Of a stretch of DNA of 64,000 nucleotides, positions 36,032-44,202 are shown piece by piece (within the stretch, counting starts at the first letter, position 1; each line of letters begins with the position of its first letter). The notes beneath the pieces were generated by a model. It ran no database searches. It saw only the letters and a program-made list of their open reading frames with translations, and was not told the DNA's origin. The stretch is from JAUNBN01 sp036645935. GTDB lineage: Bacteria; Bacillota; Clostridia; Oscillospirales; Ruminococcaceae. The DNA lies in assembly GCA_036645935.1 (NCBI GenBank), contig JAVXNE010000006.1, positions 62,001 through 126,000 of the forward strand. The letters run 5' to 3'. The translations under genes were made by a program, and so were the position numbers.

Positions 36032-37228
36032 TTATTCGCTTCGGAGCGCGTCAATAGGATTGAGTCGGCTCGCGCTTCTCGCAGGTGCCCAGCCGAATAT
36101 CACCCCGATACCGAGCGCGAAGCCGAAACCGAGCCACACCGCATACCACTTGACTGCAAAGTCGGTCCCGATGAGCAGTGCTGCAATATATGAGATGATC
36201 TCTCCGAGCGCAATGCCTATAACCCCGCCCAGCACAGAGAGGATTACGGACTCTGCAAGAAACTGAATCTGGATAAGGCTCGGCTGTGCGCCGAGCGCCT
36301 TGCGCAGCCCGATCTCCTTCGTTCGCTCTGTCACGCTAACGAGCATCATGTTCATGATGCCGATGCCGCCGACCACGAGCGCTATCGACGCTATTCCCGC
36401 GAGCAGGTAGGTCATCATGTTCTGAAGCGTAGCCATAGTCTCCAGCAGGCTGTCCATATTTATTATCGAATAAGCGCCGTCGGTCTCATTGAATGCGTTG
36501 TCGAGCAGCGCAGAGATGTCGTCAATAAGCTGATCCGTGAAATCGGTGTCTGCAATGTAAACCTCAATACTTGTCACGCTGTTTTTCCCGTTAAGCGAGA
36601 GCGCGTTTTTGTAAGGGATATATATAGTGCCATCCCCGCCCCCGCCGCTAATCGCGTTCATCAGATTGTTGTCCTTTCCTGCAACGCCGACAATATGGTA
36701 AAAGATACCCCCCACCTGCACGGCCTGTCCGAGCGGATTGCGACCAGCAAACAGTGTTTTTGCTCCCTCTTCATCAATCACGCAGACGTAAACGTCGCCG
36801 CGCATATCTGTCTGCCGCAACGCGCGTCCGCTCGAGACCGTGTCATTATTGAGGAAATATATCGCGTTTTTGCCCGAAACCGATATTTTATCATGCACCT
36901 CTCTGCCGTAAACAATCTTTGTCGAAACACTAACTGAAGGAGAGACTCCCGCGACGTTGTCGAGAGATGCCAGTGCTTCAATGTCGCTTTCGGACAGTCC
37001 CTGCTTGAGATAGGTTCCTGGCGCTGAGACCGTCAGCTTGCCCGCGCCCATGCTGGAAAAGGAATTCATCATGTATCCCGACACGCCGGACACGATTGTG
37101 ATAAGCGCTATAACGGCCGTGACACCGATGATTATTCCGAGCGTTGTGAGAAACGAGCGCATTTTGTTGCTCTTGATGTTTTGAATGGACATGCGAACGC
37201 TCTGCTTAAGCATTGCAAATTTATGCAT
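36032..37228 (-). CDS. MacB/FtsX-type ABC transporter permease (YknZ-like)
   Basis: 398 residues. Membrane helix near residues 25-45, a large extracellular MacB-PCD domain (~50-275), then three helices with the FtsX motif TERTKEIGLRKALGA. It works with the ATPase and fusion protein upstream; the set matches YknXYZ of Bacillus, which exports or resists antimicrobial peptides, and MacAB, which moves peptides and macrolides. ATG at 37228 overlaps the ATPase gene by eight bases, with GAGGGGG upstream. Confidence 0.92.
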   Translation of the reverse strand: MHKFAMLKQSVRMSIQNIKSNKMRSFLTTLGIIIGVTAVIALITIVSGVSGYMMNSFSSMGAGKLTVSAPGTYLKQGLSESDIEALASLDNVAGVSPSVSVSTKIVYGREVHDKISVSGKNAIYFLNNDTVSSGRALRQTDMRGDVYVCVIDEEGAKTLFAGRNPLGQAVQVGGIFYHIVGVAGKDNNLMNAISGGGGDGTIYIPYKNALSLNGKNSVTSIEVYIADTDFTDQLIDDISALLDNAFNETDGAYSIINMDSLLETMATLQNMMTYLLAGIASIALVVGGIGIMNMMLVSVTERTKEIGLRKALGAQPSLIQIQFLAESVILSVLGGVIGIALGEIISYIAALLIGTDFAVKWYAVWLGFGFALGIGVIFGWAPARSASRLNPIDALRSE

Positions 37229-38012
37229 CCTCAAACGCCCCCTCGCTCATCACACCGTCCAGAATTCGCACTATCCGTTTGGCGTGCCGAGCGATGTTCG
37301 CATCGTGTGTAATCATGATAATCGTGCGGCCCTCATCGTTGAGGCTGTGAAATATATCCATAACCTGCTTGCCCGTTTTCTGATCGAGCGCGCCTGTGGG
37401 CTCGTCCGCAAGCAGCACGGTGGGTCTGGTCGAGATTGCTCTTGCAATGGCGACACGCTGCTGCTGACCTCCCGACATCTGGTTTGGGAAGTGATCGAAC
37501 TTATCCGCAAGACCCACCTTTTCCAACATCTGCCTCGCCCGAATTTTGCGCTCTCTTTCAGGCATATTGGCATAGATAAGCGGCAGCTCAACATTTTCGA
37601 GAGCGGTTTGTTTCTGGAGCAACTGAAAGGACTGAAAGATGAACCCAACCTCCTTGTTGCGGATGTGTGCGAGTGTCTTTTCGTCCTGGTCTGCGATGCG
37701 AAGTCCCGAAAGACGATAGTCGCCCGATGTCGGAGTGTCGAGACAGCCTATTATGTTCATCAGCGTCGATTTTCCGCTGCCGGACGGCCCGAGTATCGCG
37801 ACAAACTCTCCCTTGCTGACCGAAAAGTTTATCCCCTTGAGAACGGTTGTAATCTCTCCTCCCATGTTGTATTGCTTCACTATATCGGTCATGTTCAGTA
37901 TTTCCTCGGAATCATATGTCCGCATCAGTGATTCCGGATCGGGCGGCCCGGCTTTTGGTGTCCTTAAAAAGGTAAAGCTTTTCTTCTTTGGGGTTGTGAC
38001 CCTGAAGTTCAT
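37221..38012 (-). CDS. ABC transporter ATP-binding protein (YknY/MacB-like)
   Basis: 263 residues. Walker A GPSGSGKST, Q-loop FQSF, signature MSGGQQQR, Walker B VLLADEPTGALD and the H-loop His in MITHD. An extra ~40 residues precede the usual start (KKKSFTFLRTPKAGPPDPES); the ATG at the beginning has GAGG eight bases upstream so this extension seems real. Powers the adjacent permease. Five bases separate it from the fusion-protein gene. Confidence 0.94.
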   Translation of the reverse strand: MNFRVTTPKKKSFTFLRTPKAGPPDPESLMRTYDSEEILNMTDIVKQYNMGGEITTVLKGINFSVSKGEFVAILGPSGSGKSTLMNIIGCLDTPTSGDYRLSGLRIADQDEKTLAHIRNKEVGFIFQSFQLLQKQTALENVELPLIYANMPERERKIRARQMLEKVGLADKFDHFPNQMSGGQQQRVAIARAISTRPTVLLADEPTGALDQKTGKQVMDIFHSLNDEGRTIIMITHDANIARHAKRIVRILDGVMSEGAFEDA

Positions 38013-38017
38013 CTCTG

Positions 38018-39607
38018 TTACCTCGTCCCTTCGGGGTGGCCCTGCATCATCTGCATTTCGGGCATGACAAAATCCGCCGCAGCCTGAGCCAAAACAATCT
38101 CACCGCTGTAAAGTCCCGAGACTATTTCAACGTAGCTTCCGTCCGACACGCCCGTTTCAACATTGCGTATCTCCTGCTTGCCCTCGGATGTCTGGACGAG
38201 CAAGTATGCAGTGTTGTCATCGTTGTACCGAACCGCTCCCGCCGAAACGCTGACGGCGTCTTTCACGTCGGCGCTTGTCAGTCGAACTTCAACGCTCATA
38301 CCGCTCTTGGCGTACCCATCCGCAGTGAATTTCACTGTAGCTTCAAAATACGACACCCCGTTGTTGAGCGTGGCAACGTCAGATACTCTCGATATTTTCC
38401 CCGAATATGTCCTGCCTGTCGCATCTATCAATATCGAAACGGGACTTCCCTCTCCTGTATCCAAAATTGAATATTCGTCAACCCTGATGAGTACTTGCAT
38501 CGCGCTGAGGTTGGAGATTGTCGCGACGGTTGCGCCGCCGCTGACCATGCCCCCTTTGGTGACGTTGAGAGCGGTTATCGTCCCGTCGCACGGAGCTGTT
38601 ATTGTGTAATCCTTCAGCGATTTTTGCATGTTTGCAAGCTCAAGTCTCGTCGAGGTCGTGTTGGAAGTTGCCTTTATTTTGTCGAGCGCCGCAGCATACG
38701 ACTCCAGCTGCTGTTGTGCGGCGAGCTTCGCGACATCATAACTTTTCTGCGCTGCGCCGTAACTCGCGTCAGTGCTGTCTGCCACAGATTTGAGCGGGGC
38801 GAGCGCAACTGTTTTCGCCGTTGCAAACGCGCTCTGTGCCGATGTCAGCGCCGAGGTCTTTGCCGCAAGCACCGTGCGCTTGTCGTTGCGCGTGACGACA
38901 AGCGCATGCTCGGCAGCATATTTTGCAGGATCTGCTTCGACCTCCGCCTCCGTCACCCCCGCCGCGCTAAGCGCCGCATCCAAAGCGCTCTGCGCGGTTT
39001 TCAGCTCTGATTCGGCGGAGGTATATGCGGCATTCGCGCTCGCAACTGCGCTGTATTCACTCTGCGTTGCGGGATCGTTTCCGCTGTCAATCGCCGCGGC
39101 CCTTGTGTCATATTCGCTCTTTGCCTTTGCGTATGCAGTTTTGGCGTTGTCGGCGCTCAGCCGCGCCGAAACAAGCGATCCGTTGAGTCCGTTGTCGAGC
39201 GCATATTTAAAGTTGTCATAATTGCGCTGCGCGTCGCTCACGTTATAGCTGTTTGTGGTGTTTGAGGAGTTCAGCGCTACTTTTTTCAGCGCTATATTCT
39301 GCTCAAGTGTCGTGCTCTCGAGCACGGCAATCACATTTCCCTCTTTGACAGAGTCTCCCAGCTTGACCGGAAGCTCGATTACCTGTTGGGAAACTTTGGA
39401 GATAACTGCCGTGTCGGTCGCCGGCTCAACGTTTCCGACAAAACTTCGATATGTATGAATATCACGGAGCACCGCCTGCTCCTCAACGAGCGACGACACG
39501 GGCGACTTAATCAGTGCAGTCAAAACCGGAACTGCAATTATAAGCACAATACATGTGAAAATCACAAGTTTCCTGTGCTTTTTTAAAAATGCTTTGATTT
39601 TAAGCAT
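38018..39607 (-). CDS. HlyD/MacA-type membrane fusion protein (YknX-like)
   Basis: About 529 residues. One membrane anchor (LVIFTCIVLIIAVPVLTALI), a lipoyl-like half motif (VIELPVKLGDSVKEGNVIAVLE), a long Ala-rich alpha-hairpin of ~200 residues (~100-310), the second lipoyl half (APCDGTITALNVTKGGMVSGG) and a beta-barrel end. The hairpin is longer than in YknX. Joins substrate capture to the permease outside the cell. ATG at 39607 with CGGAGG 13 bases upstream; promoter at 39652-39680. Confidence 0.9.
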   Translation of the reverse strand: MLKIKAFLKKHRKLVIFTCIVLIIAVPVLTALIKSPVSSLVEEQAVLRDIHTYRSFVGNVEPATDTAVISKVSQQVIELPVKLGDSVKEGNVIAVLESTTLEQNIALKKVALNSSNTTNSYNVSDAQRNYDNFKYALDNGLNGSLVSARLSADNAKTAYAKAKSEYDTRAAAIDSGNDPATQSEYSAVASANAAYTSAESELKTAQSALDAALSAAGVTEAEVEADPAKYAAEHALVVTRNDKRTVLAAKTSALTSAQSAFATAKTVALAPLKSVADSTDASYGAAQKSYDVAKLAAQQQLESYAAALDKIKATSNTTSTRLELANMQKSLKDYTITAPCDGTITALNVTKGGMVSGGATVATISNLSAMQVLIRVDEYSILDTGEGSPVSILIDATGRTYSGKISRVSDVATLNNGVSYFEATVKFTADGYAKSGMSVEVRLTSADVKDAVSVSAGAVRYNDDNTAYLLVQTSEGKQEIRNVETGVSDGSYVEIVSGLYSGEIVLAQAAADFVMPEMQMMQGHPEGTR

Positions 39608-39651
39608 ATGATAAACGAATCCTCCGATAAACAACTCCGCTGTTTTTTGAA

Positions 39652-39693
39652 ATACTACGCCCACCGCGCCGATATTTCAATGCTAATTTGAAA
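39652..39693 (-). promoter_or_regulatory. promoter of the exporter operon with overlapping inverted repeat
   Basis: On the minus strand, TTGAAA (39675-39680), 17 bases, TAGTAT (39652-39657). The -35 is one arm of an inverted repeat, TTTCAA (39675-39680) and TTGAAA (39688-39693) on the plus strand, separated by seven bases, a candidate operator. Confidence 0.5.
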
Positions 39694-40373
39694 AACACGG
39701 CAAACGCAACGGTCAAATGATCCGAAATCAGCATATTTTGTAAGAATAACGCGTAAATGTTACATAAAAATTAACAGCAATCACTGCTCTATTTTCGCGA
39801 TGAACATTTTTTTACTATTGGGTTTTTGCGGGCACTGCCGCAAAACGTCAATATTCGCTCACTTTTAAAGTGTCAGATAGGCTTTAGATTCAAAGAGATG
39901 TCGCGCAGTCTGCGACAATTTCAAAATCCCCGCGTCCCGCTAATAAAAATTTTTTGCGATTTGTCAATCGAGGATAAGGCCGCGCATTTTAAGCGTACAT
40001 ACAATGAGCTTCAAATTGCCGCTCAACAGTCTTCATGACATTAACTGAGTTTTAAAAAAGTTTTCAGATAGAGAGAAAATGTTGCGCTTGACTAACCGCA
40101 AGTGCATACACTAAAATACGCGTAGCACTCTTTGCACTGCGTAACGCAAAATGCGCCCGACAACTTTTGCGCAAGACCACAGTACAAACTGAGCAGGCGG
40201 CGAGCCGAAATTTTTGCTCGCAAAGCCGGGCCGCACGGGCGGCAGCAGACGAATTTTCGAAGCGCGTCTGCGGGACAGTGTATGTTCCGTAGGCGCGCTT
40301 TTTTTGCGCTCTATAAAGAGGCACAGCGCGTGTCAAAATGCCGCGCTTATTTGAAATCACGGAGGACATTGTT
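39694..40373. other. intergenic, no gene seen
   Basis: 680 bases between divergent genes, AT-rich at first. A GTCGC/GCGAC mini-hairpin near 39900 and a GCAGACG/CGTCTGC pairing near 40243-40270 are visible. No clear promoter for the P-type ATPase and no coding frame with a ribosome site before 40374. Confidence 0.4.
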
Positions 40374-42896
40374 ATGACAGACGAAAACGACGCAAAGGGT
40401 CTCACCTCAGAGCGCGCAAAGGAGCTGCTCGTTAGGTTCGGTTCCAACGAGCTCACACCAAAAAAAAGAGATAATTTTTTCAAAAAGGCACTGCACATAG
40501 TGTGTGAGCCGATGTTTTTGCTTTTAATTGCTGCGGCAGTGATCTATTTTATTCTCGGAGAACCGCGTGACGGCGCTATCATGCTCGTATGCGTGCTTGC
40601 GATGATCGGCATCGACATCGTTCAGGAATGGAAGACCGACAGAACACTCGCGGCGCTCAGAGATTTGAGCGCTCCGCACATTGTCGTTTTTCGTGACGGT
40701 TCAAAACAAACGATAGCGAGCACCGAGCTCGTTCCAGGCGATCTCATGATGATTCAGGAGGGCGTCAAAATACCCGCAGACGGCGTCATAGACACTTGCT
40801 TTGACCTTTGCATCGATGAATCATCACTCACCGGCGAGGCTGAGGGTGTGTGGAAGACCGCAGAGCACAGCGCTCAAAGCTCCGAAGAATACTGGCGTTC
40901 GGATTACGTCTATGCCGGAACTCTCGTCACACAGGGCAGCGCGTCGATTATAGTCGACAAGACAGGTGCGCAAACGGAATACGGCAGAATCGGCGTCAGC
41001 GTAGCCTCGTCCGAAGATCTTCCGACACCGCTACAAAAACAAACCGGAAGCCTTGTCAAGACCTGTGCCGGAATCGCAGCAGTGCTGTTCGCCCTCGTCG
41101 GCTTCGTGACCTACTTCAACACATCGAACATGCTCCCCGCCGACCGCATCACCGCGAGCATACTCTCTGGAATAACTCTTGCCATGGCAATGATTCCCGA
41201 GGAGTTTCCCGTTATAATGACCGTGTTTCTATCGATGGGCGCGTGGCGTCTCGCCAAAAAAAATTCTCTTGTGCGCAGGCTTCCTTCCGTTGAAACTCTC
41301 GGCGCAGTGTCGGTGCTGTGCGTTGACAAAACCGGAACAATAACAATGAACCGAATGACAGTGCAGAATACGTGGGCTCAAAACAAAGACACCCGAACGC
41401 TTTGTGAGACGATGGGTCTTGGCTGTGAAACCGATCCGTACGATCCGATGGAAAAATCCATGCTCGAATATTGCGAAGGTCTCGGAATCACAAAAGAGCA
41501 GCTGTTTTCCGGAGAGCTACTCGCGGAATACCCCTTTACCGACGCGCTCAAAATGATGGGGCATGTCTGGTTCAGGGATGACAAAATAACCGCCGCGCTG
41601 AAAGGTTCTCCCGAGCGCATACTGGGGCTATGCGATATGCTTTCCGATAAAAAAGAGGAAGCCGAGCGCAAGGTTGTCGAAATGTCCGGTCTGGGGCTGC
41701 GCGTTATCGCGGTAGCCGCTCAGACATTTGAATCCGACAGCGATATCCCGTCCGATATGACATGTTGCCGTCCCGAATTTCTCGGTCTTGTAGGCCTGGC
41801 CGATCCCCCGCGCGAGAGCGTGGCGCGCGATATCGCAACCTGCAACGAGGCCGGAATCCGCGTTGTCATGATAACCGGAGACAGCGGCATTACCGCCTCT
41901 TCAATCGCAAAAAAGATCGGGATGAAAAACTGCGACAACATTATAACGGGCGACAAACTCGAGAAGATGAGCGACGAGGAGCTGTGCGAGGCGGTTAAAA
42001 CCGTGAGCGTATTCTCACGCGTCATCCCGGAACACAAAATGCGCATCGTCAAAGCCTTTCAGCGCAACGGCGAGACAGTCGCCATGACGGGGGACGGCGT
42101 CAACGACGCTCCCGCACTCAAATATGCCGACATCGGAATTGCTATGGGTGGGCGCGGCTCGGAGGTCTCCCGCGAGGCCGCCGATCTGATTCTGCTCGAC
42201 GACAACTTCTCCACCATTGTGGACACCGTCCGCGACGGTCGCCGCATTTACGACAACATCCGCAAAGCCGTTGGGTATGTTTTCACCATTCACATTCCGA
42301 TAGCGCTCGCCTCGCTGCTCGCTCCGATACTCGGAATTGCTCCCGGAGCACTGCTGCTGCTCCCGCTCCACGTCGTTTTGCTCGAGCTGCTCATCGACCC
42401 GACCTGTTCGATAGTGCTCGAGCGGCAGCCGGCGGAAACCGACATAATGAGCCGTCCGCCGCGCGACCCCAAAGCAAAATTGCTCAACGTGGGCACTCTC
42501 GTCAAGAGCGTCATTCAGGGCCTCGTCATTTTCGCATCATCTTTCGGAACATACTGGTATCTTTACAATAGAACAGGCGACGCGCCGCTCGCCCGCTCGT
42601 TCGGCCTCGCCGTTATAATGCTCGCAAATCTCTTCCTCGTTCAGGTAAACAGCTCGACGCACGACTATGCTTTCCGCTCTGCCGTGCGTCTCGCGCGCGA
42701 TCGCGTCATGTGGGCGGTCAACATCGGAACTGTGGCGCTGCTGCTCGCCATTCTCTACACCCCGCTCTGCGGCTTTCTCAAGCTTGCTCCGCTTTCGGGG
42801 TTTCAGTTGCTCTGTGCGCTGCTCGTTGCGGGTGTCTCCGTGCTGTGGTACGATCTCGTGAAACTCGCAAACAACATAAGAGCGAGGCGCAGATAG
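40374..42896 (+). CDS. P2-type cation-translocating ATPase
   Basis: 840 residues. Actuator motif LTGEAEG (TGES-like), phosphorylation site DKTGT (Asp318), hinge TGDGVNDAP, N-terminal cation-ATPase domain and 10 predicted membrane helices. The ion-site motif in helix 4 is PEEFP (Pro275), not the PEGLP of Ca-ATPases, so the ion is uncertain; Ca, Mn, Mg or Na/K remain possible. The frame opens at 40338, but the ATG at 40374 has GGAGG eight bases upstream. A terminator follows, then corA. Confidence 0.92.
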   Translation: MTDENDAKGLTSERAKELLVRFGSNELTPKKRDNFFKKALHIVCEPMFLLLIAAAVIYFILGEPRDGAIMLVCVLAMIGIDIVQEWKTDRTLAALRDLSAPHIVVFRDGSKQTIASTELVPGDLMMIQEGVKIPADGVIDTCFDLCIDESSLTGEAEGVWKTAEHSAQSSEEYWRSDYVYAGTLVTQGSASIIVDKTGAQTEYGRIGVSVASSEDLPTPLQKQTGSLVKTCAGIAAVLFALVGFVTYFNTSNMLPADRITASILSGITLAMAMIPEEFPVIMTVFLSMGAWRLAKKNSLVRRLPSVETLGAVSVLCVDKTGTITMNRMTVQNTWAQNKDTRTLCETMGLGCETDPYDPMEKSMLEYCEGLGITKEQLFSGELLAEYPFTDALKMMGHVWFRDDKITAALKGSPERILGLCDMLSDKKEEAERKVVEMSGLGLRVIAVAAQTFESDSDIPSDMTCCRPEFLGLVGLADPPRESVARDIATCNEAGIRVVMITGDSGITASSIAKKIGMKNCDNIITGDKLEKMSDEELCEAVKTVSVFSRVIPEHKMRIVKAFQRNGETVAMTGDGVNDAPALKYADIGIAMGGRGSEVSREAADLILLDDNFSTIVDTVRDGRRIYDNIRKAVGYVFTIHIPIALASLLAPILGIAPGALLLLPLHVVLLELLIDPTCSIVLERQPAETDIMSRPPRDPKAKLLNVGTLVKSVIQGLVIFASSFGTYWYLYNRTGDAPLARSFGLAVIMLANLFLVQVNSSTHDYAFRSAVRLARDRVMWAVNIGTVALLLAILYTPLCGFLKLAPLSGFQLLCALLVAGVSVLWYDLVKLANNIRARRR

Positions 42897-42919
42897 CCGT
42901 GTTTTGATGAATTTCACTT

Positions 42920-42958
42920 AAAATCCGCCGTGGGCCTCGCGCTCAGGGTGGATTTTTT
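42920..42958 (+). terminator. terminator after the P-type ATPase
   Basis: AAAATCC (42920-42926) pairs with GGATTTT (42950-42956), with inner GCC/GGT pairing, ending in a run of Ts. Confidence 0.6.
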
Positions 42959-43031
42959 AGGCGTTTTGCAGCATGCTTTAAGAGGAGTCTGTGAGCAGTG
43001 TGCTCGCGCGTTCCACCATCTCGATTGGGTT

Positions 43032-43071
43032 TTGACAAAAGTGCCCGCCGGTTGCTATAATTCTCGGCGGG
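43032..43071 (+). promoter_or_regulatory. consensus promoter of corA inside an inverted repeat
   Basis: TTGACA (43032-43037), 18 bases, TATAAT (43056-43061) with extended TGC: both hexamers are perfect. The -10 sits in the 14-base loop of a 7-bp perfect inverted repeat, CCCGCCG (43044-43050) and CGGCGGG (43065-43071). The right arm ends in the ribosome site, so DNA binding or RNA structure could each control it. Confidence 0.75.
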
Positions 43072-43082
43072 AGGCGACGCTT

Positions 43083-43916
43083 ATGAAACAGATTTTATAT
43101 ACAAGTGACATCGGAACAGTTGAGACGTACGTCGAGCGCGAGGTGATCGATTACATCAATCAAGGACAAATCGAGACCTTTGAGAGCTTCGACGGATTCG
43201 ATATCGTGGCGTTCGACTGGTACGATATAAACGACGTCGACGTGCCTCCGTCTCAAATCATGGTCTATATCGACGCCGACGACATCTTCTTTTTTTGCGA
43301 GAACGACAGCGCTCTTCGGCGCGCAAACGAACTCTTTCGTGACGACGCAAACGACTCAAACGAGCGCACTCTCTACGAATTTTTTCTCAGACTGTTCAAG
43401 GACGACGTGTCCTCACTTGAAAAGCTTGAGGACGAGATAACCGAAGCCGACGACGCGCTCATAACCGGCCGCAGGGAGCAGTGCACACAGGATATCGTGC
43501 ACTTTCGCAAACGGCTGCTGCGTCTCAAAAAATACTATGAGCAGCTGCACCGTATCTTTGAGGCGCTGACGGAAAATGACAACGGTCTCATAAGCTCCGA
43601 CAGCCTGCGCTATTTTGTGATTCTCGAGCGCCGCGTCGACCGCATGCTGGCGTCTGTCGTCAACATGCGAGAGTACGTCACGCAGGTGCGCGAAGCGTAT
43701 CAGGCTCAGGTCGACATCGAGCAGAACAACCTCATGCGCATATTTACCGTTGTCACCTCGATCTTTCTGCCGCTGACACTTCTCGTTGGCTGGTATGGCA
43801 TGAACTTTCCAATGCCGGAGTTCACCTGGAAATACGGATACCTGTCGGTGATTGTCGCAAGCGTCACAATCGGTCTGGTGTGTGTTGCGATCTTCAAACG
43901 CAAAAAATGGTTTTAG
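43083..43916 (+). CDS. corA: CorA-family divalent cation transporter
   Basis: 277 residues. N-terminal soluble domain and long stalk helix (to ~215), then two membrane helices with the signature GMN in YGMNFPMPE and a basic C-terminus (KRKKWF). Passive channel for magnesium or, in some members, cobalt or nickel. ATG at 43083 has GGGAGG eight bases upstream and a promoter 20 bases before it; an open frame from 42930 is excluded by the promoter. Next to the P-type ATPase but transcribed separately. Confidence 0.93.
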   Translation: MKQILYTSDIGTVETYVEREVIDYINQGQIETFESFDGFDIVAFDWYDINDVDVPPSQIMVYIDADDIFFFCENDSALRRANELFRDDANDSNERTLYEFFLRLFKDDVSSLEKLEDEITEADDALITGRREQCTQDIVHFRKRLLRLKKYYEQLHRIFEALTENDNGLISSDSLRYFVILERRVDRMLASVVNMREYVTQVREAYQAQVDIEQNNLMRIFTVVTSIFLPLTLLVGWYGMNFPMPEFTWKYGYLSVIVASVTIGLVCVAIFKRKKWF

Positions 43917-44136
43917 AAGATGTCGGCAATTTTTCTGCGCGACCTGAGTCCACACTTCAAACGCGTTGCATTGCTTTTTTATAACAGCTTCACACATCCG
44001 TTTTCCACGCGATAGCGGTTCAAAAAGAGAGTTTGCCCGATGGGAAACGTCTTCAGCGTGGTTGCGAAAAGAGCGAAAATCACCCCGCTGTAACCATCGT
44101 CGCGTCTTGCGCTGTCCGTCATATTGAATAAGACGG

Positions 44137-44157
44137 GCTCGGCTCGCAGAGCCGAGC
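44137..44157 (+). repeat. perfect 9-bp hairpin upstream of a promoter
   Basis: GCTCGGCTC, GCA loop, GAGCCGAGC. It ends ten bases before the -35 at 44167 and lacks a T-run on either strand, so an operator is more likely than a terminator. Confidence 0.5.
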
Positions 44158-44166
44158 AACCCGACA

Positions 44167-44202
44167 TTGATAAGATCGGTGCGCTATGTTATACTTTCCG
44201 CA
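44167..44202 (+). promoter_or_regulatory. promoter giving a probably leaderless mRNA
   Basis: TTGATA (44167-44172), 17 bases, extended TGTTATACT with the -10 at 44190-44195. The expected start site falls at 44201-44203, on the ATG of the membrane-protein gene, which has no Shine-Dalgarno sequence. Confidence 0.6.

Noticed and set aside
42930..43082. Upstream extension of CorA
   Set aside because: It overlaps the previous terminator and the corA promoter; ATG 43083 has a strong ribosome site.
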